Part shown: positions 1-9,090 of the stretch, in pieces | How positions within the stretch are numbered: position 1 is the stretch's first letter | Layout: each line of letters starts with the position of its first letter | Origin: Mycobacterium sp. 852002-51971_SCH5477799-a | GTDB lineage: Bacteria; Actinomycetota; Actinomycetes; Mycobacteriales; Mycobacteriaceae | Direction: 5' to 3' | NCBI RefSeq assembly: GCF_001667145.1 | Contig: NZ_LZIF01000038.1 | Coordinates: 1-60,102 of the forward strand | DNA: 60,102 nt | Position numbers and translations under genes: made by a program | The notes under the pieces: model-generated | The model's input: the letters and a program-made list of their open reading frames with translations, nothing else | What the model was told of the DNA's origin: nothing | Database searches by the model: none

Positions 1-140
1 GGCGGGGGCACGTGACCCGGGCCGCCCGTGCTGAACCGCTCGGTCGGCCGCTCCATGGGAGGCTGGCCGAAGGGCCCCTGCTGGGGGGGACGGGCCCACT
101 TCGACGGGTCCGGGTTCGGTGGTCCTTGTGGGTTCGTCAC
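1..140 (-). CDS. N-terminal fragment of a proline-rich membrane-anchored protein (Rv0479c-like), cut by the window edge
   Basis: Reading the reverse strand from a GTG at 140-138 gives an uninterrupted reading frame to base 1. It begins M-T-N-P-Q-G-P-P and continues rich in Pro, Gly and Arg. This matches the start of the M. tuberculosis Rv0479c family (a disordered proline-rich head followed by a membrane anchor and an extracytoplasmic domain), but only the head lies in the window. The GTG overlaps the TGA stop of the preceding nitrilase gene by four bases (GTGA), so the two are probably translationally coupled. The function of the family is unknown; identification rests on about 46 codons and on synteny. 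Confidence 0.75.
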   Translation of the reverse strand, partial: MTNPQGPPNPDPSKWARPPQQGPFGQPPMERPTERFSTGGPGHVPP

Positions 141-958
141 CCGACCGATTCTGCCCTATTAACCTGAGTAAAGTCCGAGCGGTTGCGAAGGACCGCGATA
201 TTTTCGCGGGCCTCGGCGACCCTACCGACGTCGATGTCGGCGACCAGTAGCTGCGGGTGTGAGCCGGCCGACGCGACGACGTCGCCGAACGGCGAGACGA
301 CCAGGCTGCCCCCGACGCCAGTCGGTGCCCCCGACTCGGATGGGCGAGTGTCCCCGGGATCGGCCTGCCCGGCCGCCGCGACGTAGCTCATCGAATCCAG
401 TGCGCGGGCGCGAGCCAGCAGCGTCCACTGGTCGAGTTTGCCGGGGCCCGCACCCCAGGACGCGCACACCGCGATCACCTCGGCGCCGCGCCGGGCCAAT
501 TCGGTGTAGAGCGCCGGGAAACGAATGTCATAGCAAACGGTCAGCCCCACCCGGACGCCGTCGACCGTGATCACCACCGGATCGCGGCCCGCCGCGACCG
601 TGCGCGATTCGGTGAAGCCGAACGCGTCGTAGAGGTGGATCTTGTCGTAGTGGGCGAAATCGTGCGGGCCGGCCGCGATCAGTGTGTTCTTCACCCGTCC
701 GTCGCCCGATGGGGTGAACATGCCGGCGACGACGGTGATGTTGGTTTCGGTCGCGATGCGACGCACCCCGTCCGCCCAGGGCCCGTCGACCGGCTCCGCG
801 ACCGGGCCCAGCGGCACGCCGAAGCGGCACATGGTCGCTTCCGGGAACACCACCAGGTTTGCGCCCGCGTCAGCGGCCTGGCGGCTGTATTCGGCCACCA
901 GCTGCAAGTTTGCCGCGGGGTCGGTGCCGCTCAGGATCTGCGCCAACGCGATTCGCAT
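137..958 (-). CDS. Nitrilase-superfamily carbon-nitrogen hydrolase (Rv0480c-like amidohydrolase)
   Basis: A 273-residue cytoplasmic hydrolase of the nitrilase/omega-amidase fold. The Glu-Lys-Cys catalytic triad is complete: E40 in VVFPEAT, K106 in YDKIHLY and C142 in VCYDIRFP. Omega-amidase-like activity on small amides is the family expectation; the substrate cannot be read from sequence. The start was set at the ATG at 958 rather than the in-frame GTG at 985, because the protein then begins MRIALAQ as in relatives and because a TAAGCT -10 element lies exactly 7 nt upstream. Its stop overlaps the start of the next reverse gene. A DUF2505 gene lies upstream on the same strand after a short gap. 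Confidence 0.85.
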   Translation of the reverse strand: MRIALAQILSGTDPAANLQLVAEYSRQAADAGANLVVFPEATMCRFGVPLGPVAEPVDGPWADGVRRIATETNITVVAGMFTPSGDGRVKNTLIAAGPHDFAHYDKIHLYDAFGFTESRTVAAGRDPVVITVDGVRVGLTVCYDIRFPALYTELARRGAEVIAVCASWGAGPGKLDQWTLLARARALDSMSYVAAAGQADPGDTRPSESGAPTGVGGSLVVSPFGDVVASAGSHPQLLVADIDVGRVAEARENIAVLRNRSDFTQVNRAESVG

Positions 959-965
959 GAGCGCC

Positions 966-971
966 AGCTTA
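966..971 (-). promoter_or_regulatory. -10 element of a probable leaderless promoter for the nitrilase gene
   Basis: On the reverse strand TAAGCT fits the mycobacterial TANNNT -10 consensus and is followed by 7 nt before ATG 958. Transcription would begin at or next to the start codon. Inferred from spacing only. Confidence 0.5.
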
Positions 972-1007
972 GGCCCGGCGACCACGCGCGCCGTCGCGGT
1001 CGAGCTC

Positions 1008-1520
1008 TCAGGCCGTCTTGGCGATCCACTCCGTGGTGAAGTGTTGTTCGGCGGCGACCAGTTCGGCCAGGCGGGTGCCGATGATGTTCTCCAACTTGCC
1101 GCCGATGATCGGGACGCGCACCTGGACGGTGGCGCGGAAGGTCAGCCGGCTGCCGCCGGTCTCTTCGATGGGCTCCAGGACGGCGGTGCCGGCCAGGTCC
1201 ACCGGCGCATCCACGATCGAACCCGCGACCGACCCCGTCGCGGCGCCGCCGGTGACCGGCCCCCACGCCTCCCTGCGGCGGATCCGCAGGTCCCCGCTGT
1301 GCAGCTGCCTAACCATGCCCGGCAGCTTGTCGCTGCGGATCACCTGCAGGGTGACGACCTCGACGGTGTCCTCGTCGCCGACCCGCATCGATTCCAGCGT
1401 CGCGACGTCGACGCCGGACCCGGCCAGCCTGGCCCGCCAATATTTTTCATCGGTGAAGGCGCGATGTACCTCGTCAACGCTGCCGTCGTAGTCGGCCGAC
1501 AAGTCGAATGAACGCGGCAT
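1008..1520 (-). CDS. DUF2505 family protein (Rv0481c-like)
   Basis: A 170-residue protein of the DUF2505 family, related to the START/SRPBCC helix-grip fold that binds hydrophobic ligands. The opening segment (PRSFDLSADY, then VDEVHRAFTDEKYWRARL at about 14-31) has the typical form of SRPBCC proteins, in which a Tyr-Trp helix follows the first strand. No catalytic motif, signal peptide or membrane segment is visible, so it is probably cytoplasmic. It is divergent from murB with only 26 bp between the two ATGs, so its promoter must overlap that of murB. Function unknown. Confidence 0.8.
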   Translation of the reverse strand: MPRSFDLSADYDGSVDEVHRAFTDEKYWRARLAGSGVDVATLESMRVGDEDTVEVVTLQVIRSDKLPGMVRQLHSGDLRIRRREAWGPVTGGAATGSVAGSIVDAPVDLAGTAVLEPIEETGGSRLTFRATVQVRVPIIGGKLENIIGTRLAELVAAEQHFTTEWIAKTA

Positions 1521-1528
1521 AGCAGGTC

Positions 1529-1534
1529 AGGCTA
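1529..1534 (-). promoter_or_regulatory. -10 element of a probable leaderless promoter for the DUF2505 gene
   Basis: Reverse-strand TAGCCT lies 8 nt from ATG 1520. It overlaps the forward -10 element of murB by two bases, so RNA polymerase can occupy only one direction at a time. Confidence 0.5.
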
Positions 1535-1538
1535 CCGT
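1533..1538 (+). promoter_or_regulatory. -10 element of a probable leaderless promoter for murB
   Basis: TACCGT is followed by 8 nt and the murB ATG at 1547. No Shine-Dalgarno sequence precedes that ATG, which fits leaderless initiation. Confidence 0.5.
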
Positions 1539-1546
1539 TACGGGCC

Positions 1547-2662
1547 ATGAATTCCAGCGGAGCCGGTCCGGAGTTCGCCGGTGCGGCGGTGGCCGACGCG
1601 GCGCCACTGGCGCCGCTGACCACCCTGCGGGTCGGGCCGACCGCCCGCCGCCTGATCACCTGCACCAGCAGCGAACAGGTGATAGCCACATTGCGGCGAC
1701 TGGACGCCGAAACCGTTGGCGGACAACGCGATTCGGTGCTGGTCTTCGCCGGTGGTTCCAACCTGGTGATCTCCGACTCCCTGACCGATCTGACCGCGGT
1801 GCGGCTGGCCAATGACGGCATCACCGTCGAGGGCAACCTGGTCCGCGCCCAAGCGGGCGCGGTGTGGGACAACGTCGTGGTCGCGGCCATCGAGCATGGC
1901 CTCGGCGGGCTGGAATGCCTGTCCGGGATCCCCGGGTCGGCCGGGGCCACCCCGGTGCAGAACGTCGGGGCTTACGGCGCCGAAGTCTCCGACACGATCA
2001 CCCGGGTCCGGGTGCTCGATCGCGGCAGCGGTGAGGTGCGCTGGGTGCCGGCCGGCGAGCTGGGGTTCGGCTACCGCACCAGCGTGTTCAAACGCGATAG
2101 CGACGGTCTCGGAATCCCTTCTGTCGTACTGGAAGTGGAGTTCGCGCTGGACGCGTCCGGGCGCAGCGCGCCGCTGCGCTACGGCGAGTTGGCCGCCGCG
2201 CTGAACGTGGCCGCCGGCGAGCGCGCCGACCCGCAGGCCGTCCGCGAGGCGGTGCTCGCCCTGCGGGCACGCAAGGGCATGGTGCTCGACGTGGCCGACC
2301 ACGACACCTGGAGCGTGGGGTCGTTCTTCACCAACCCGATTGTCGACCCGGACGTCTACGACCGGCTGACCGCGACGGTCGACGGGCCGGTCCCGAACTA
2401 CCCCGCGCCGGGCGGGGTCAAGCTGGCCGCCGGCTGGTTGGTGGAGCGGGCGGGCTTCGGCAGGGGCTATCCGCAGCGGGGGCCGGGCGACCCCGAAGAG
2501 CCCTGCCGGTTGAGCACCAAGCACGCGCTGGCGCTGACCAACCGCGGCGGCGCCGGCTCCGACGACGTGATTAGGCTGGCGCGGACCGTCCGCGACGGCG
2601 TCCAGCGTGTGTTTGGCATCACACTGGTTCCCGAACCCGTGCTGCTCGGCTGCAGGCTGTAG
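1547..2662 (+). CDS. murB: UDP-N-acetylenolpyruvoylglucosamine reductase MurB
   Basis: FAD-dependent reductase that uses NADPH to convert UDP-GlcNAc-enolpyruvate into UDP-MurNAc, the second committed step of peptidoglycan precursor synthesis in the cytoplasm. The 371-residue protein has the FAD-binding segment with GGSNLV (69-74), the [19 protein letters not shown] segment (126-144), Y176-R177 in GYRTSVF, the catalytic serine S259 in SVGSFFTNP and the C-terminal glutamate E363 in PEPVLLG. All match the positions used by MurB enzymes. Length equals the mycobacterial family. It is the first of a murB-lprQ pair, both acting on peptidoglycan. Confidence 0.97.
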   Translation: MNSSGAGPEFAGAAVADAAPLAPLTTLRVGPTARRLITCTSSEQVIATLRRLDAETVGGQRDSVLVFAGGSNLVISDSLTDLTAVRLANDGITVEGNLVRAQAGAVWDNVVVAAIEHGLGGLECLSGIPGSAGATPVQNVGAYGAEVSDTITRVRVLDRGSGEVRWVPAGELGFGYRTSVFKRDSDGLGIPSVVLEVEFALDASGRSAPLRYGELAAALNVAAGERADPQAVREAVLALRARKGMVLDVADHDTWSVGSFFTNPIVDPDVYDRLTATVDGPVPNYPAPGGVKLAAGWLVERAGFGRGYPQRGPGDPEEPCRLSTKHALALTNRGGAGSDDVIRLARTVRDGVQRVFGITLVPEPVLLGCRL

Positions 2663-2729
2663 CCGCAAAATTCGTCGACGCGTGCCCGGGCCCCGATTTG
2701 TGGTGGCCGGGCGGGCCGTTGTTCCCCGG

Positions 2730-2735
2730 TATCTT
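2730..2735 (+). promoter_or_regulatory. -10 element of a probable leaderless promoter for lprQ
   Basis: TATCTT is followed by 8 nt and the GTG at 2744. An alternative in-frame TTG at 2735 would fall inside this element, so the spacing argues for GTG 2744 as the true start. Confidence 0.5.
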
Positions 2736-2743
2736 TGACTTTC

Positions 2744-4072
2744 GTGACCCCGTCCGACGCCCCGCGACCGCTCAACCGGCGTGCGGCTCTGGCGACCCTG
2801 GGTCTTGGTGTGCTCGCGCCCAATATGTTGGCCGCGTGCGGCGGCACGACCGCGACGCAAGCCGAGAAGAAAGAGCAGCCGGCGCCACAGCTCAAGTACC
2901 AGCCCGCCAACGCGACCGACAACGTGGTGCCGATCGCCCCGGTCAGCGTCGAGGTCGACGACGGCTGGTTCCAGCACGTCACGCTGTCGAACTCGTCGGG
3001 CAAGGCCGTCACGGGCAACTTCAACCAAGACCGCACCGTCTACACGACCTCCGAGCCGCTGGGCTACGACCAGACCTATACCTGGAGCGGCTCGGCCGTC
3101 GGGCACGACGGCAAGGCGGTCCCGGTGGCGGGCAAATTCACCACGGTGTCGCCCACCAAGAAGATTGGCGGGGCTTTCCAGCTCGCCGACGGTCAGACCG
3201 TCGGGATCGCTGCACCGATCATCATCCAGTTCGACGCGCCGATCAGCGACAAGGCCGCCGTCGAAAAGGCGCTCATTGTCACCACCAACCCGCCCGTCGA
3301 GGGCAGCTGGGCCTGGTTGCCCGACGAGGCGGCCGGTGCCCGGGCGCACTGGCGCACTCGCGAGTACTACCCGGCGGGCACCACGGTCAACGTCGAGGCC
3401 AAGCTCTACGGCCTGCCGTTCGGCGACAACGCTTACGGCGCCGACGACATTTCGCTGAACATCCAGATCGGCCGCCGGCAGGTGGTCAAGGCCGAGGTCT
3501 CGTCGCACCGCATCCAGGTGATCCGGGACGAGGGCGTCATCATGGATTTCCCGTGCAGCTACGGGGAGGCCGACAAGGCCCGCAACGTCACCCGCAACGG
3601 CATCCACGTGGTCAGCGAAAAGTACGCCGACTTCTACATGTCCAACCCGGCCGCCGGTTACAGCCACGTCCACGAGCGCTGGGCGGTGCGGATCTCCAAC
3701 AACGGGGAGTTCATCCACGCCAACCCGGCGAGCTCCGGCGCCCAGGGCAACACGAACGTCACCAACGGCTGCATCAACCTGTCGACGGGCGACGCCGAGC
3801 AGTACTTCCAGTCGGCGATCTACGGCGACCCGGTCGAAGTCACTGGCAGCACGATCCAGCTGTCCTATTCCGACGGCGACCTCTGGGACTGGGCGGTGGA
3901 CTGGGACACCTGGGTGGCCATGTCCGCGCTGCCGCCGGCGAGCGCACACCCGCCGGCTAGCCAGATTCCCGTCACCGCGCCGGTCACGCCGTCCAACGCG
4001 CCGACCCTGTCGGGCACCCCGACCACCACGACGTCGCCGGCCAGCACCGGCCCGGCTACCCCAGGCGGTTAA
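2744..4072 (+). CDS. lprQ: L,D-transpeptidase lipoprotein LprQ (Ldt5 type)
   Basis: Exported lipoprotein that forms 3-3 cross-links between peptidoglycan stem peptides. The 442-residue product has a signal peptide with twin arginines ([10 protein letters not shown]) and a lipobox ending L-A-A-C, giving the lipidated Cys at about residue 32. Two Ig-like domains follow and then a YkuD catalytic domain. The active site reads FIHAN (His about 325) and TNGCINLS (catalytic Cys about 343). The usual S/T-H-G-C is T-N-G-C here, as in M. tuberculosis LdtMt5. The C-terminus is a Pro/Thr/Ser-rich tail. Its last 17 bp overlap the end of the convergent SDR gene. Confidence 0.95.
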   Translation: MTPSDAPRPLNRRAALATLGLGVLAPNMLAACGGTTATQAEKKEQPAPQLKYQPANATDNVVPIAPVSVEVDDGWFQHVTLSNSSGKAVTGNFNQDRTVYTTSEPLGYDQTYTWSGSAVGHDGKAVPVAGKFTTVSPTKKIGGAFQLADGQTVGIAAPIIIQFDAPISDKAAVEKALIVTTNPPVEGSWAWLPDEAAGARAHWRTREYYPAGTTVNVEAKLYGLPFGDNAYGADDISLNIQIGRRQVVKAEVSSHRIQVIRDEGVIMDFPCSYGEADKARNVTRNGIHVVSEKYADFYMSNPAAGYSHVHERWAVRISNNGEFIHANPASSGAQGNTNVTNGCINLSTGDAEQYFQSAIYGDPVEVTGSTIQLSYSDGDLWDWAVDWDTWVAMSALPPASAHPPASQIPVTAPVTPSNAPTLSGTPTTTTSPASTGPATPGG

Positions 4073-4805
4073 ATCGCGAGGTCGTGGCCTGGTCGCGCGG
4101 CTTCATCACGATCAGGTCCAGATCGACGTGCGGCGGCCGCGACGCGACGAACCCGATCACCTCGGCCACATCGTCGGCCACCAACGGTGTGATGCCCGCG
4201 TAGACGGCGTCCGCGCGTTGTTGATCACCGTCGAAGCGGACCAACGAGAATTCCGTTGCGACCGCACCCGGGGCGACCTCGGTCAGCCGCACCGGCTTGC
4301 CCAATAGCTCGCCGCGCAGCGTGCGGTGCAGCGCTCCCTGAGCGTGTTTGGCCGCCGTGTATCCGGCGCCGCCGTCGTAAACCTCAAGTGCCGCAACCGA
4401 AGTGACGGTGACGATCAGCCCGTCGCCGGACTCGATCAGCTTGGGCAACAACGCTCGGGTGACCCGCAGGGTGCCGAGCACGTTGGTTTCCCACATCCAT
4501 TGCCAGTGTTCGAGGTCGGCATCGGCGACCGGCGCCAGCCCCCGGGCGCCGCCGGCGTTGTTGACCAGCACATCGACGCGATCCAATTTGCTCGCCAATG
4601 TTTCGACCACCGCATCTTCTGTGACATCGGCCACAAGGGCGACGCCCCCGATTTCACTGGCCAGCGCCTCAATCCGGTCCGCCCGGCGCGCCACTGCGAC
4701 GACGTGAAAGCCCTGCGCAGCCAGGTTTCGGGCGGTTGCTGCGCCGATCCCCGAGCTGGCACCGGTGATTACTGCGACTCGCTTATTCCTGCCAGTTTTA
4801 ACCAT
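4056..4805 (-). CDS. Short-chain dehydrogenase/reductase (Rv0484c-like)
   Basis: A 249-residue classical SDR, probably NADP(H)-dependent. Visible are the cofactor motif TGASSGIG (14-21), NNAG (82-85), N108, the catalytic serine near S136, and Y149-x3-K153 in YTAAK. The C-terminal part is of ordinary length. The substrate is unknown; relatives are annotated only as oxidoreductases. The gene converges on lprQ with a 17 bp tail overlap, and diverges from the poly-Cys leader ORF and ROK regulator. The ATG at 4805 is preceded at 7 nt by TAAGGT, so the transcript is likely leaderless. Confidence 0.9.
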   Translation of the reverse strand: MVKTGRNKRVAVITGASSGIGAATARNLAAQGFHVVAVARRADRIEALASEIGGVALVADVTEDAVVETLASKLDRVDVLVNNAGGARGLAPVADADLEHWQWMWETNVLGTLRVTRALLPKLIESGDGLIVTVTSVAALEVYDGGAGYTAAKHAQGALHRTLRGELLGKPVRLTEVAPGAVATEFSLVRFDGDQQRADAVYAGITPLVADDVAEVIGFVASRPPHVDLDLIVMKPRDQATTSRFNRLG

Positions 4806-4812
4806 CGAAACA

Positions 4813-4818
4813 ACCTTA
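4813..4818 (-). promoter_or_regulatory. -10 element of a probable leaderless promoter for the SDR gene
   Basis: Reverse-strand TAAGGT lies 7 nt before ATG 4805. It is only 10 bp from the forward -10 of the poly-Cys ORF, so the two divergent promoters probably interfere. Confidence 0.5.
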
Positions 4819-4828
4819 ATGAACGTGC

Positions 4829-4834
4829 TAGATT
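4829..4834 (+). promoter_or_regulatory. -10 element of a probable leaderless promoter for the poly-Cys leader ORF
   Basis: TAGATT, a good TANNNT match, is followed by exactly 6 nt and the GTG at 4841. It would drive a transcript running through the leader ORF into the ROK regulator and possibly mshA. Confidence 0.6.
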
Positions 4835-4840
4835 TTGCGT

Positions 4841-4930
4841 GTGCTCCTCAGCGCCCTTTCCAACAACACGACCACCGCGTGTCTTTGCGCGGCGGGTGCG
4901 TGTTGTTGCTGCGCATTTTGCCGCTCCTGA
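4841..4930 (+). CDS. Leaderless poly-cysteine leader peptide (candidate cysteine-responsive attenuator)
   Basis: A 29-codon ORF from GTG 4841 to TGA 4928-4930. Seven of its residues are cysteine: C14, C16, a run of four at C21-C24, and C27. The GTG sits 6 nt after a TAGATT -10 element, so the mRNA would start with the start codon. Leaderless poly-Cys short ORFs are established in M. smegmatis as attenuators: ribosomes pausing at Cys codons when Cys-tRNA is scarce expose the ribosome binding site of the next gene. Here the next gene is the ROK regulator, 53 nt downstream, with mshA of mycothiol synthesis (a cysteine-containing thiol) after it. Codons 21-24 are TGT TGT TGC TGC. The sequence is certain; the regulatory role is inferred. 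Confidence 0.75.
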   Translation: MLLSALSNNTTTACLCAAGACCCCAFCRS

Positions 4931-4983
4931 CCCAAGCCAGGTGTGGCCAAGACGGCCAGCAAAATTCGGACAAAAGGACGCTC

Positions 4984-6318
4984 GTGCGCACGAATACCCT
5001 CACCCATACGCATCATTCGCCCAGTCGTGCCGTCGGGCACCTGCCTGGTCAAAAGGGCCACCGCTCGGTGCGCCGGCAAATCGTGCCGCCGGCGTTGAAC
5101 ATCCCGGACTCGGCGGCGGCCTCCGTCTTTCGCGCCGTCCGGCTGCGGGGTCCCGTCGGCCGTGACGTCATCGCCGGCGTCACCTCGCTGAGCATCGCCA
5201 CGGTCAACCGCCAGGTCATCGCGCTGCTGGAGGCCGGCCTATTGCGCGAGCGCGCCGATTTGGCCGTCTCCGGCGCGATCGGCCGCCCACGCGTGCCGGT
5301 CGAGGTTAACCACGAGCCGTTCGTGACCCTCGGCATCCACATCGGGGCGCGAACCACCAGCATCGTTGCCACCGACCTGTTCGGCCGCACCCTTGACACC
5401 GTCGAGACGCCGACGCCGCGCAACCCGGCCGGGCCCGCGCTGGCGACGCTGGCCGACAGCGCCCGCCGCTACCTGAGGCGTTGGCATCGCCGGCGGCCCT
5501 TGTGGGTGGGTGTCGCCATCGGTGGCACCGTCGACGGCGCCACCGGCCAGGTGGACCACCCACGACTGGGCTGGCGGCAGGCGCCGGTCGGACAGGTGTT
5601 GGCCGACGCGTTGGGCCTGTCGGTCTCGGTGGCCTCGCACGTCGACGCCATGGCGGGCGCCGAGCTGCTGCTGGGCATGCGGCGGTTCCTGCCCAGCTCG
5701 CCGACCAGCTTGTACGTCTACGCCCGCGAGACCGTGGGCTATGCGCTGGTGATCGGCGGCCGCGTGCACGTGCCGGCCAGCGGCCCGGGCACCATCGCGA
5801 CCCTGCCGGCCCACTCGGAGCTGCTCGGCGGCACCGGCCAATTGGAGTCCACCGTCAGCGATGAGGCCGTCGTGGCCGTCGCGCGCCAGCTGCGCATCCT
5901 GCCGTTCGCTCCGGCCAACCGCGCCAACGGCTCCGCCACCGGCGTCTCCGATCTGCTGCGCGTGGCGCGAGCCGGCAACCAGCAGGCCAAGGATTTGCTC
6001 GCCGAGCGGGGCCGCGTGCTCGGTGAGGCGGTGGCGCTGCTGCGCGACATGCTCAACCCCGACGAGCTGGTGGTCGGTGGCCAGGCCTTCACCGAGTACC
6101 CCGAGGCGATGGAGCAGGTCGAGGCGGCGTTCGTCGAACGCTCCGTGCTGGGGCCGCGCGACATCCGCCCCACCGCCTTCGGCAATCGGGTCCAGGAGGC
6201 CGGCGCGGGCACCGTCTCGCTGTCCGGGCTGTATGCCGACCCACTGGGCGCGATGCGACGCGCCGGGGCACTGGATGCCCGGCTGCACGACGTGGGTCGC
6301 GACGAGTCGTCCGCCTGA
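4984..6318 (+). CDS. ROK-family transcriptional regulator (Rv0485-like)
   Basis: A 444-residue protein with an N-terminal winged helix-turn-helix (about 55-95) followed by a ROK domain from about residue 115. Where ROK kinases carry the phosphate-binding DxGxT, this protein reads GIHIGARTT, with His replacing Asp, and no zinc-type CxCGxxGC is seen. It is therefore a regulator rather than a sugar kinase. GTG 4984 was chosen because AAAAGGA at 4972-4978 gives an ideal ribosome binding site 5 nt away; an open frame extends further upstream but through the leader ORF. M. tuberculosis Rv0485 is reported to affect a pe/ppe pair. It lies directly before mshA, and the poly-Cys ORF probably controls it. 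Confidence 0.88.
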   Translation: MRTNTLTHTHHSPSRAVGHLPGQKGHRSVRRQIVPPALNIPDSAAASVFRAVRLRGPVGRDVIAGVTSLSIATVNRQVIALLEAGLLRERADLAVSGAIGRPRVPVEVNHEPFVTLGIHIGARTTSIVATDLFGRTLDTVETPTPRNPAGPALATLADSARRYLRRWHRRRPLWVGVAIGGTVDGATGQVDHPRLGWRQAPVGQVLADALGLSVSVASHVDAMAGAELLLGMRRFLPSSPTSLYVYARETVGYALVIGGRVHVPASGPGTIATLPAHSELLGGTGQLESTVSDEAVVAVARQLRILPFAPANRANGSATGVSDLLRVARAGNQQAKDLLAERGRVLGEAVALLRDMLNPDELVVGGQAFTEYPEAMEQVEAAFVERSVLGPRDIRPTAFGNRVQEAGAGTVSLSGLYADPLGAMRRAGALDARLHDVGRDESSA

Positions 6319-6375
6319 CGCGATTCCTTGTCCAGCGCGCTTGGGCTGGCCGGCGAACCATCCTGTAAAGATGAC

Positions 6376-7653
6376 ATGGTGCGGCACGATGACGTTTTCC
6401 GGCTGAATGAACCGCGTCGGGTCGCAGTGTTGGCGGTTCACACCTCACCACTGGCCCAACCCGGCACCGGTGACGCGGGCGGCATGAACGTCTACGTGCT
6501 GCAGACGGCGCTGCATCTGGCGCTGCGCGGCATCGAGGTGGAGATCTTCACGCGCGCGACGGCGTCCGCCGATCCGCCGGTCGCGCGGGTGGCGCCCGGG
6601 GTGCTGGTCCGCAACGTCGTCGCGGGCCCGTTCGAGGGCCTGGACAAATACGACCTGCCCACCCAGCTGTGCGCGTTCGCGGCCGGGGTTTTGCGCGCCG
6701 AGGCATCGCACGAGCCCGGCTACTACGACATCGTGCACTCGCACTACTGGCTGTCCGGGCAGGTCGGGTGGCTGGCGCGCGATCGCTGGGCGGTGCCGTT
6801 GGTGCACACCGCGCATACGCTCGCCGCGGTCAAGAATGCGGCGCTGGCGGAGGGGGATTCTCCGGAACCGCCGCTGCGCACGGTCGGCGAGCAACAGGTT
6901 GTCGACGAGGCGGACCGGTTGATCGTCAACACCGATGACGAAGCCAACCAACTGATTTCGATCCACCACGCCGACCCGGCGAGAATCGACGTCGTCCACC
7001 CCGGCGTGGATCTCGACGTGTTCCGCCCCGGCGACCGGGCGGCCGCCCGGGCCGCACTGGAACTTCCGCCCGATGAGGACATCGTGGCGTTCGTCGGCCG
7101 GATCCAGCCGTTGAAGGCGCCCGACATCGTGCTGCGCGCCGCCGCGAAACTGCCCGGCGTGCGCATCGTCGTGGCCGGCGGGCCCTCGGGTAGCGGACTG
7201 GCGTCCCCGGACGGATTGGCCCGGCTGGCCGACCAACTCGGCATCGCCGAGCGGGTGACGTTCCTGCCCCCGCAGTCGCGCCCCAACCTGGCCACCCTGT
7301 TCCAGGCGGCCAATGTAGTTGCGGTGCCCAGTTATTCGGAGTCGTTCGGTCTGGTCGCCCTCGAGGCACAGGCGTGTGGGACGCCGGTCGCTGCGGCCGC
7401 GGTGGGCGGGCTGCCGGTGGCCGTGCGCGACGGAGTGACCGGCACGCTGGTGGCCGGCCACGACGTCGCCCAGTGGGCGGACGCCCTGGGCCGGCTGCTG
7501 CGGATGCCCGCTGCGCACGCCGACGCGATGGCCCGCGCTGCCGCCGCGCATGCCGCCACGTTCTCCTGGGACCACACCACCGACGCGCTGTTGGCCAGCT
7601 ATCGGCGCGCCATTGGGGAATACACCGCCGAGCGCCGGGGGGTCGGTGCGTGA
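6376..7653 (+). CDS. mshA: D-inositol-3-phosphate glycosyltransferase MshA
   Basis: Retaining GT-B glycosyltransferase (GT4) that transfers GlcNAc from UDP-GlcNAc to 1L-myo-inositol-1-phosphate, the first step of mycothiol synthesis. The N-terminal acceptor domain opens [20 protein letters not shown] and continues with the glycine-rich AGGMNVY loop. The C-terminal nucleotide-sugar domain has the E-x7-E motif at E322-E330 (ESFGLVALE). The ATG at 6376 gives 425 residues; an in-frame TTG at 6328 would add 16. M. tuberculosis MshA has a longer disordered head. The stop overlaps the GTG of the next gene by four bases, indicating an operon with the YbjN gene. Confidence 0.95.
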   Translation: MVRHDDVFRLNEPRRVAVLAVHTSPLAQPGTGDAGGMNVYVLQTALHLALRGIEVEIFTRATASADPPVARVAPGVLVRNVVAGPFEGLDKYDLPTQLCAFAAGVLRAEASHEPGYYDIVHSHYWLSGQVGWLARDRWAVPLVHTAHTLAAVKNAALAEGDSPEPPLRTVGEQQVVDEADRLIVNTDDEANQLISIHHADPARIDVVHPGVDLDVFRPGDRAAARAALELPPDEDIVAFVGRIQPLKAPDIVLRAAAKLPGVRIVVAGGPSGSGLASPDGLARLADQLGIAERVTFLPPQSRPNLATLFQAANVVAVPSYSESFGLVALEAQACGTPVAAAAVGGLPVAVRDGVTGTLVAGHDVAQWADALGRLLRMPAAHADAMARAAAAHAATFSWDHTTDALLASYRRAIGEYTAERRGVGA

Positions 7654-8174
7654 CCGCCAAGGTGGAGCGCGTTATCGAGGATGCACTGCGGGCCAGCGGG
7701 TTGAACTACTCGAAACATGCTGGCACACATGGTGGTTTGTCGGGCCTGGTGGTCGAATTGCCCGGCGAGCGCAAGCTCAAGACCAACACCATCCTGAGCG
7801 TCGGCGAGCATTCGGTGCGGGTCGAGGCGTTCGTGTGCCGCAAGCCCGACGAGAACCACGAAGGCGTCTACCGCTTCCTGCTCAAGCGCAACCGCCGCCT
7901 CTACGGGGTGGCCTACACGCTGGACAACGTCGGGGACATCTATTTGGTGGGCCGCATGTCGCTGGCCTCGGTGGACGCCGACGAGCTCGACAGAGTGCTG
8001 GGGCAAGTGCTTGAAGCGGTGGATTCGGACTTCAATACGTTGCTGGAGCTGGGTTTTCGTTCGTCGATCCAGAAAGAGTGGGAGTGGCGGGTGTCTCGCG
8101 GTGAGTCGCTGAAGAACCTGCAGGCCTTCGCCCACCTGATCGACGATGACCACGATGACGCCAACGACCGCTGA
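7650..8174 (+). CDS. YbjN-domain protein (Rv0487-like)
   Basis: A 174-residue protein of the YbjN family, which resembles type III secretion chaperones in fold and has no established biochemical activity. The segment from VERVIEDAL (about 5-13) to the acidic C-terminus contains the typical [14 protein letters not shown] core (around residues 75-88). No signal peptide or membrane segment is present. The start is GTG 7650, which overlaps the mshA stop as GTGA. An open frame continues upstream but only as out-of-phase mshA sequence. In M. tuberculosis a LysE-type exporter gene (Rv0488) follows; here only 25 bp separate this gene from gpm1. Confidence 0.85.
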   Translation: MTAKVERVIEDALRASGLNYSKHAGTHGGLSGLVVELPGERKLKTNTILSVGEHSVRVEAFVCRKPDENHEGVYRFLLKRNRRLYGVAYTLDNVGDIYLVGRMSLASVDADELDRVLGQVLEAVDSDFNTLLELGFRSSIQKEWEWRVSRGESLKNLQAFAHLIDDDHDDANDR

Positions 8175-8199
8175 ATGAGTGCGTGAGAGACTGACCGGC

Positions 8200-8949
8200 A
8201 TGGGTGAAACCGCCACGCTGGTACTGCTTCGCCACGGCGAAAGCGAATGGAACTCGCTGAACCTGTTCACCGGCTGGGTCGACGTCGGACTCACCGACAA
8301 GGGCCGGACCGAAGCCGTGCGCAGCGGTGAGCTGCTGGTCGAGAACAACCTGTCGCCCGACATCCTCTACACCTCGCTGCTGCGCCGCGCCATCTCCACC
8401 GCGCACCTGGCGCTGGACGCCGCCGACCGGCTGTGGATTCCGGTGCGGCGCAGCTGGCGGCTGAACGAACGGCATTACGGGGCGCTGCAGGGGCTGGACA
8501 AGGCCGAGACCAAGGACCGCTACGGCGACGACCAGTTCATGGCCTGGCGGCGGAGCTATGACACGCCGCCCCCACCCATCGAGAAGGGCAGCACCTACAG
8601 CCAGGACACCGATCCCCGGTACGCCGACATCGGCGGTGGCCCGCTCACCGAGTGCCTGGCCGACGTGGTCGTGCGCTTCCTGCCGTATTTCACCGACGTC
8701 ATCGTCCCGGACCTGCGCAGCGGCAAGACGGTGCTGGTCGTGGCGCACGGCAACTCGCTGCGGGCGCTGATCAAGCACCTCGACCAAGTGTCCGACGAGG
8801 AGATCGCCGGACTGAACATCCCGACCGGCATCCCGCTGCGCTACGACCTGGACGCTGACCTGCGGCCGGTGGTGGCCGGCGGCACCTATCTGGACCCGGA
8901 GGCGGCCGCCGCCGGGGCCGCCGCGGTCGCCAGCCAGGGCCGCGGCTGA
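8200..8949 (+). CDS. gpm1: 2,3-bisphosphoglycerate-dependent phosphoglycerate mutase
   Basis: Glycolytic enzyme interconverting 3- and 2-phosphoglycerate through a phosphohistidine. The 249-residue product has the phosphoacceptor motif LRHGES (H12), the ERHYGALQG segment that binds substrate, and the second catalytic histidine H183 in VAHGNSLRA. The length equals that of M. tuberculosis Gpm1. ATG 8200 is used; the in-frame GTG at 8179 would add seven residues not seen in relatives. It stands alone between the mshA operon and senX3. Confidence 0.96.
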   Translation: MGETATLVLLRHGESEWNSLNLFTGWVDVGLTDKGRTEAVRSGELLVENNLSPDILYTSLLRRAISTAHLALDAADRLWIPVRRSWRLNERHYGALQGLDKAETKDRYGDDQFMAWRRSYDTPPPPIEKGSTYSQDTDPRYADIGGGPLTECLADVVVRFLPYFTDVIVPDLRSGKTVLVVAHGNSLRALIKHLDQVSDEEIAGLNIPTGIPLRYDLDADLRPVVAGGTYLDPEAAAAGAAAVASQGRG

Positions 8950-9090
8950 CGCCGGCGCGCCCGCGCCATTTCGCGAGATAAAGGCGATTTAGCCAAACAT
9001 CGCGTGAACGGGAGCAGAACACCTGTTGCGCAAGGTGTGACTTGTCCGATTTTGGCCTCGTTGCGCTAGGGCAGCGTTCAGGAAGATTTG

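Noticed and set aside
1538..3949. Reverse-strand open frame of about 800 codons antisense to murB and lprQ
   Set aside because: It lies entirely opposite two well-supported genes, has Arg/Gly/Pro-rich composition typical of antisense frames in high-GC DNA, and has no recognisable domain.
8175..8199. Possible LysE-type exporter (Rv0488 homologue) between the YbjN gene and gpm1
   Set aside because: Only 25 bp separate the two genes, so the exporter gene is simply absent here.
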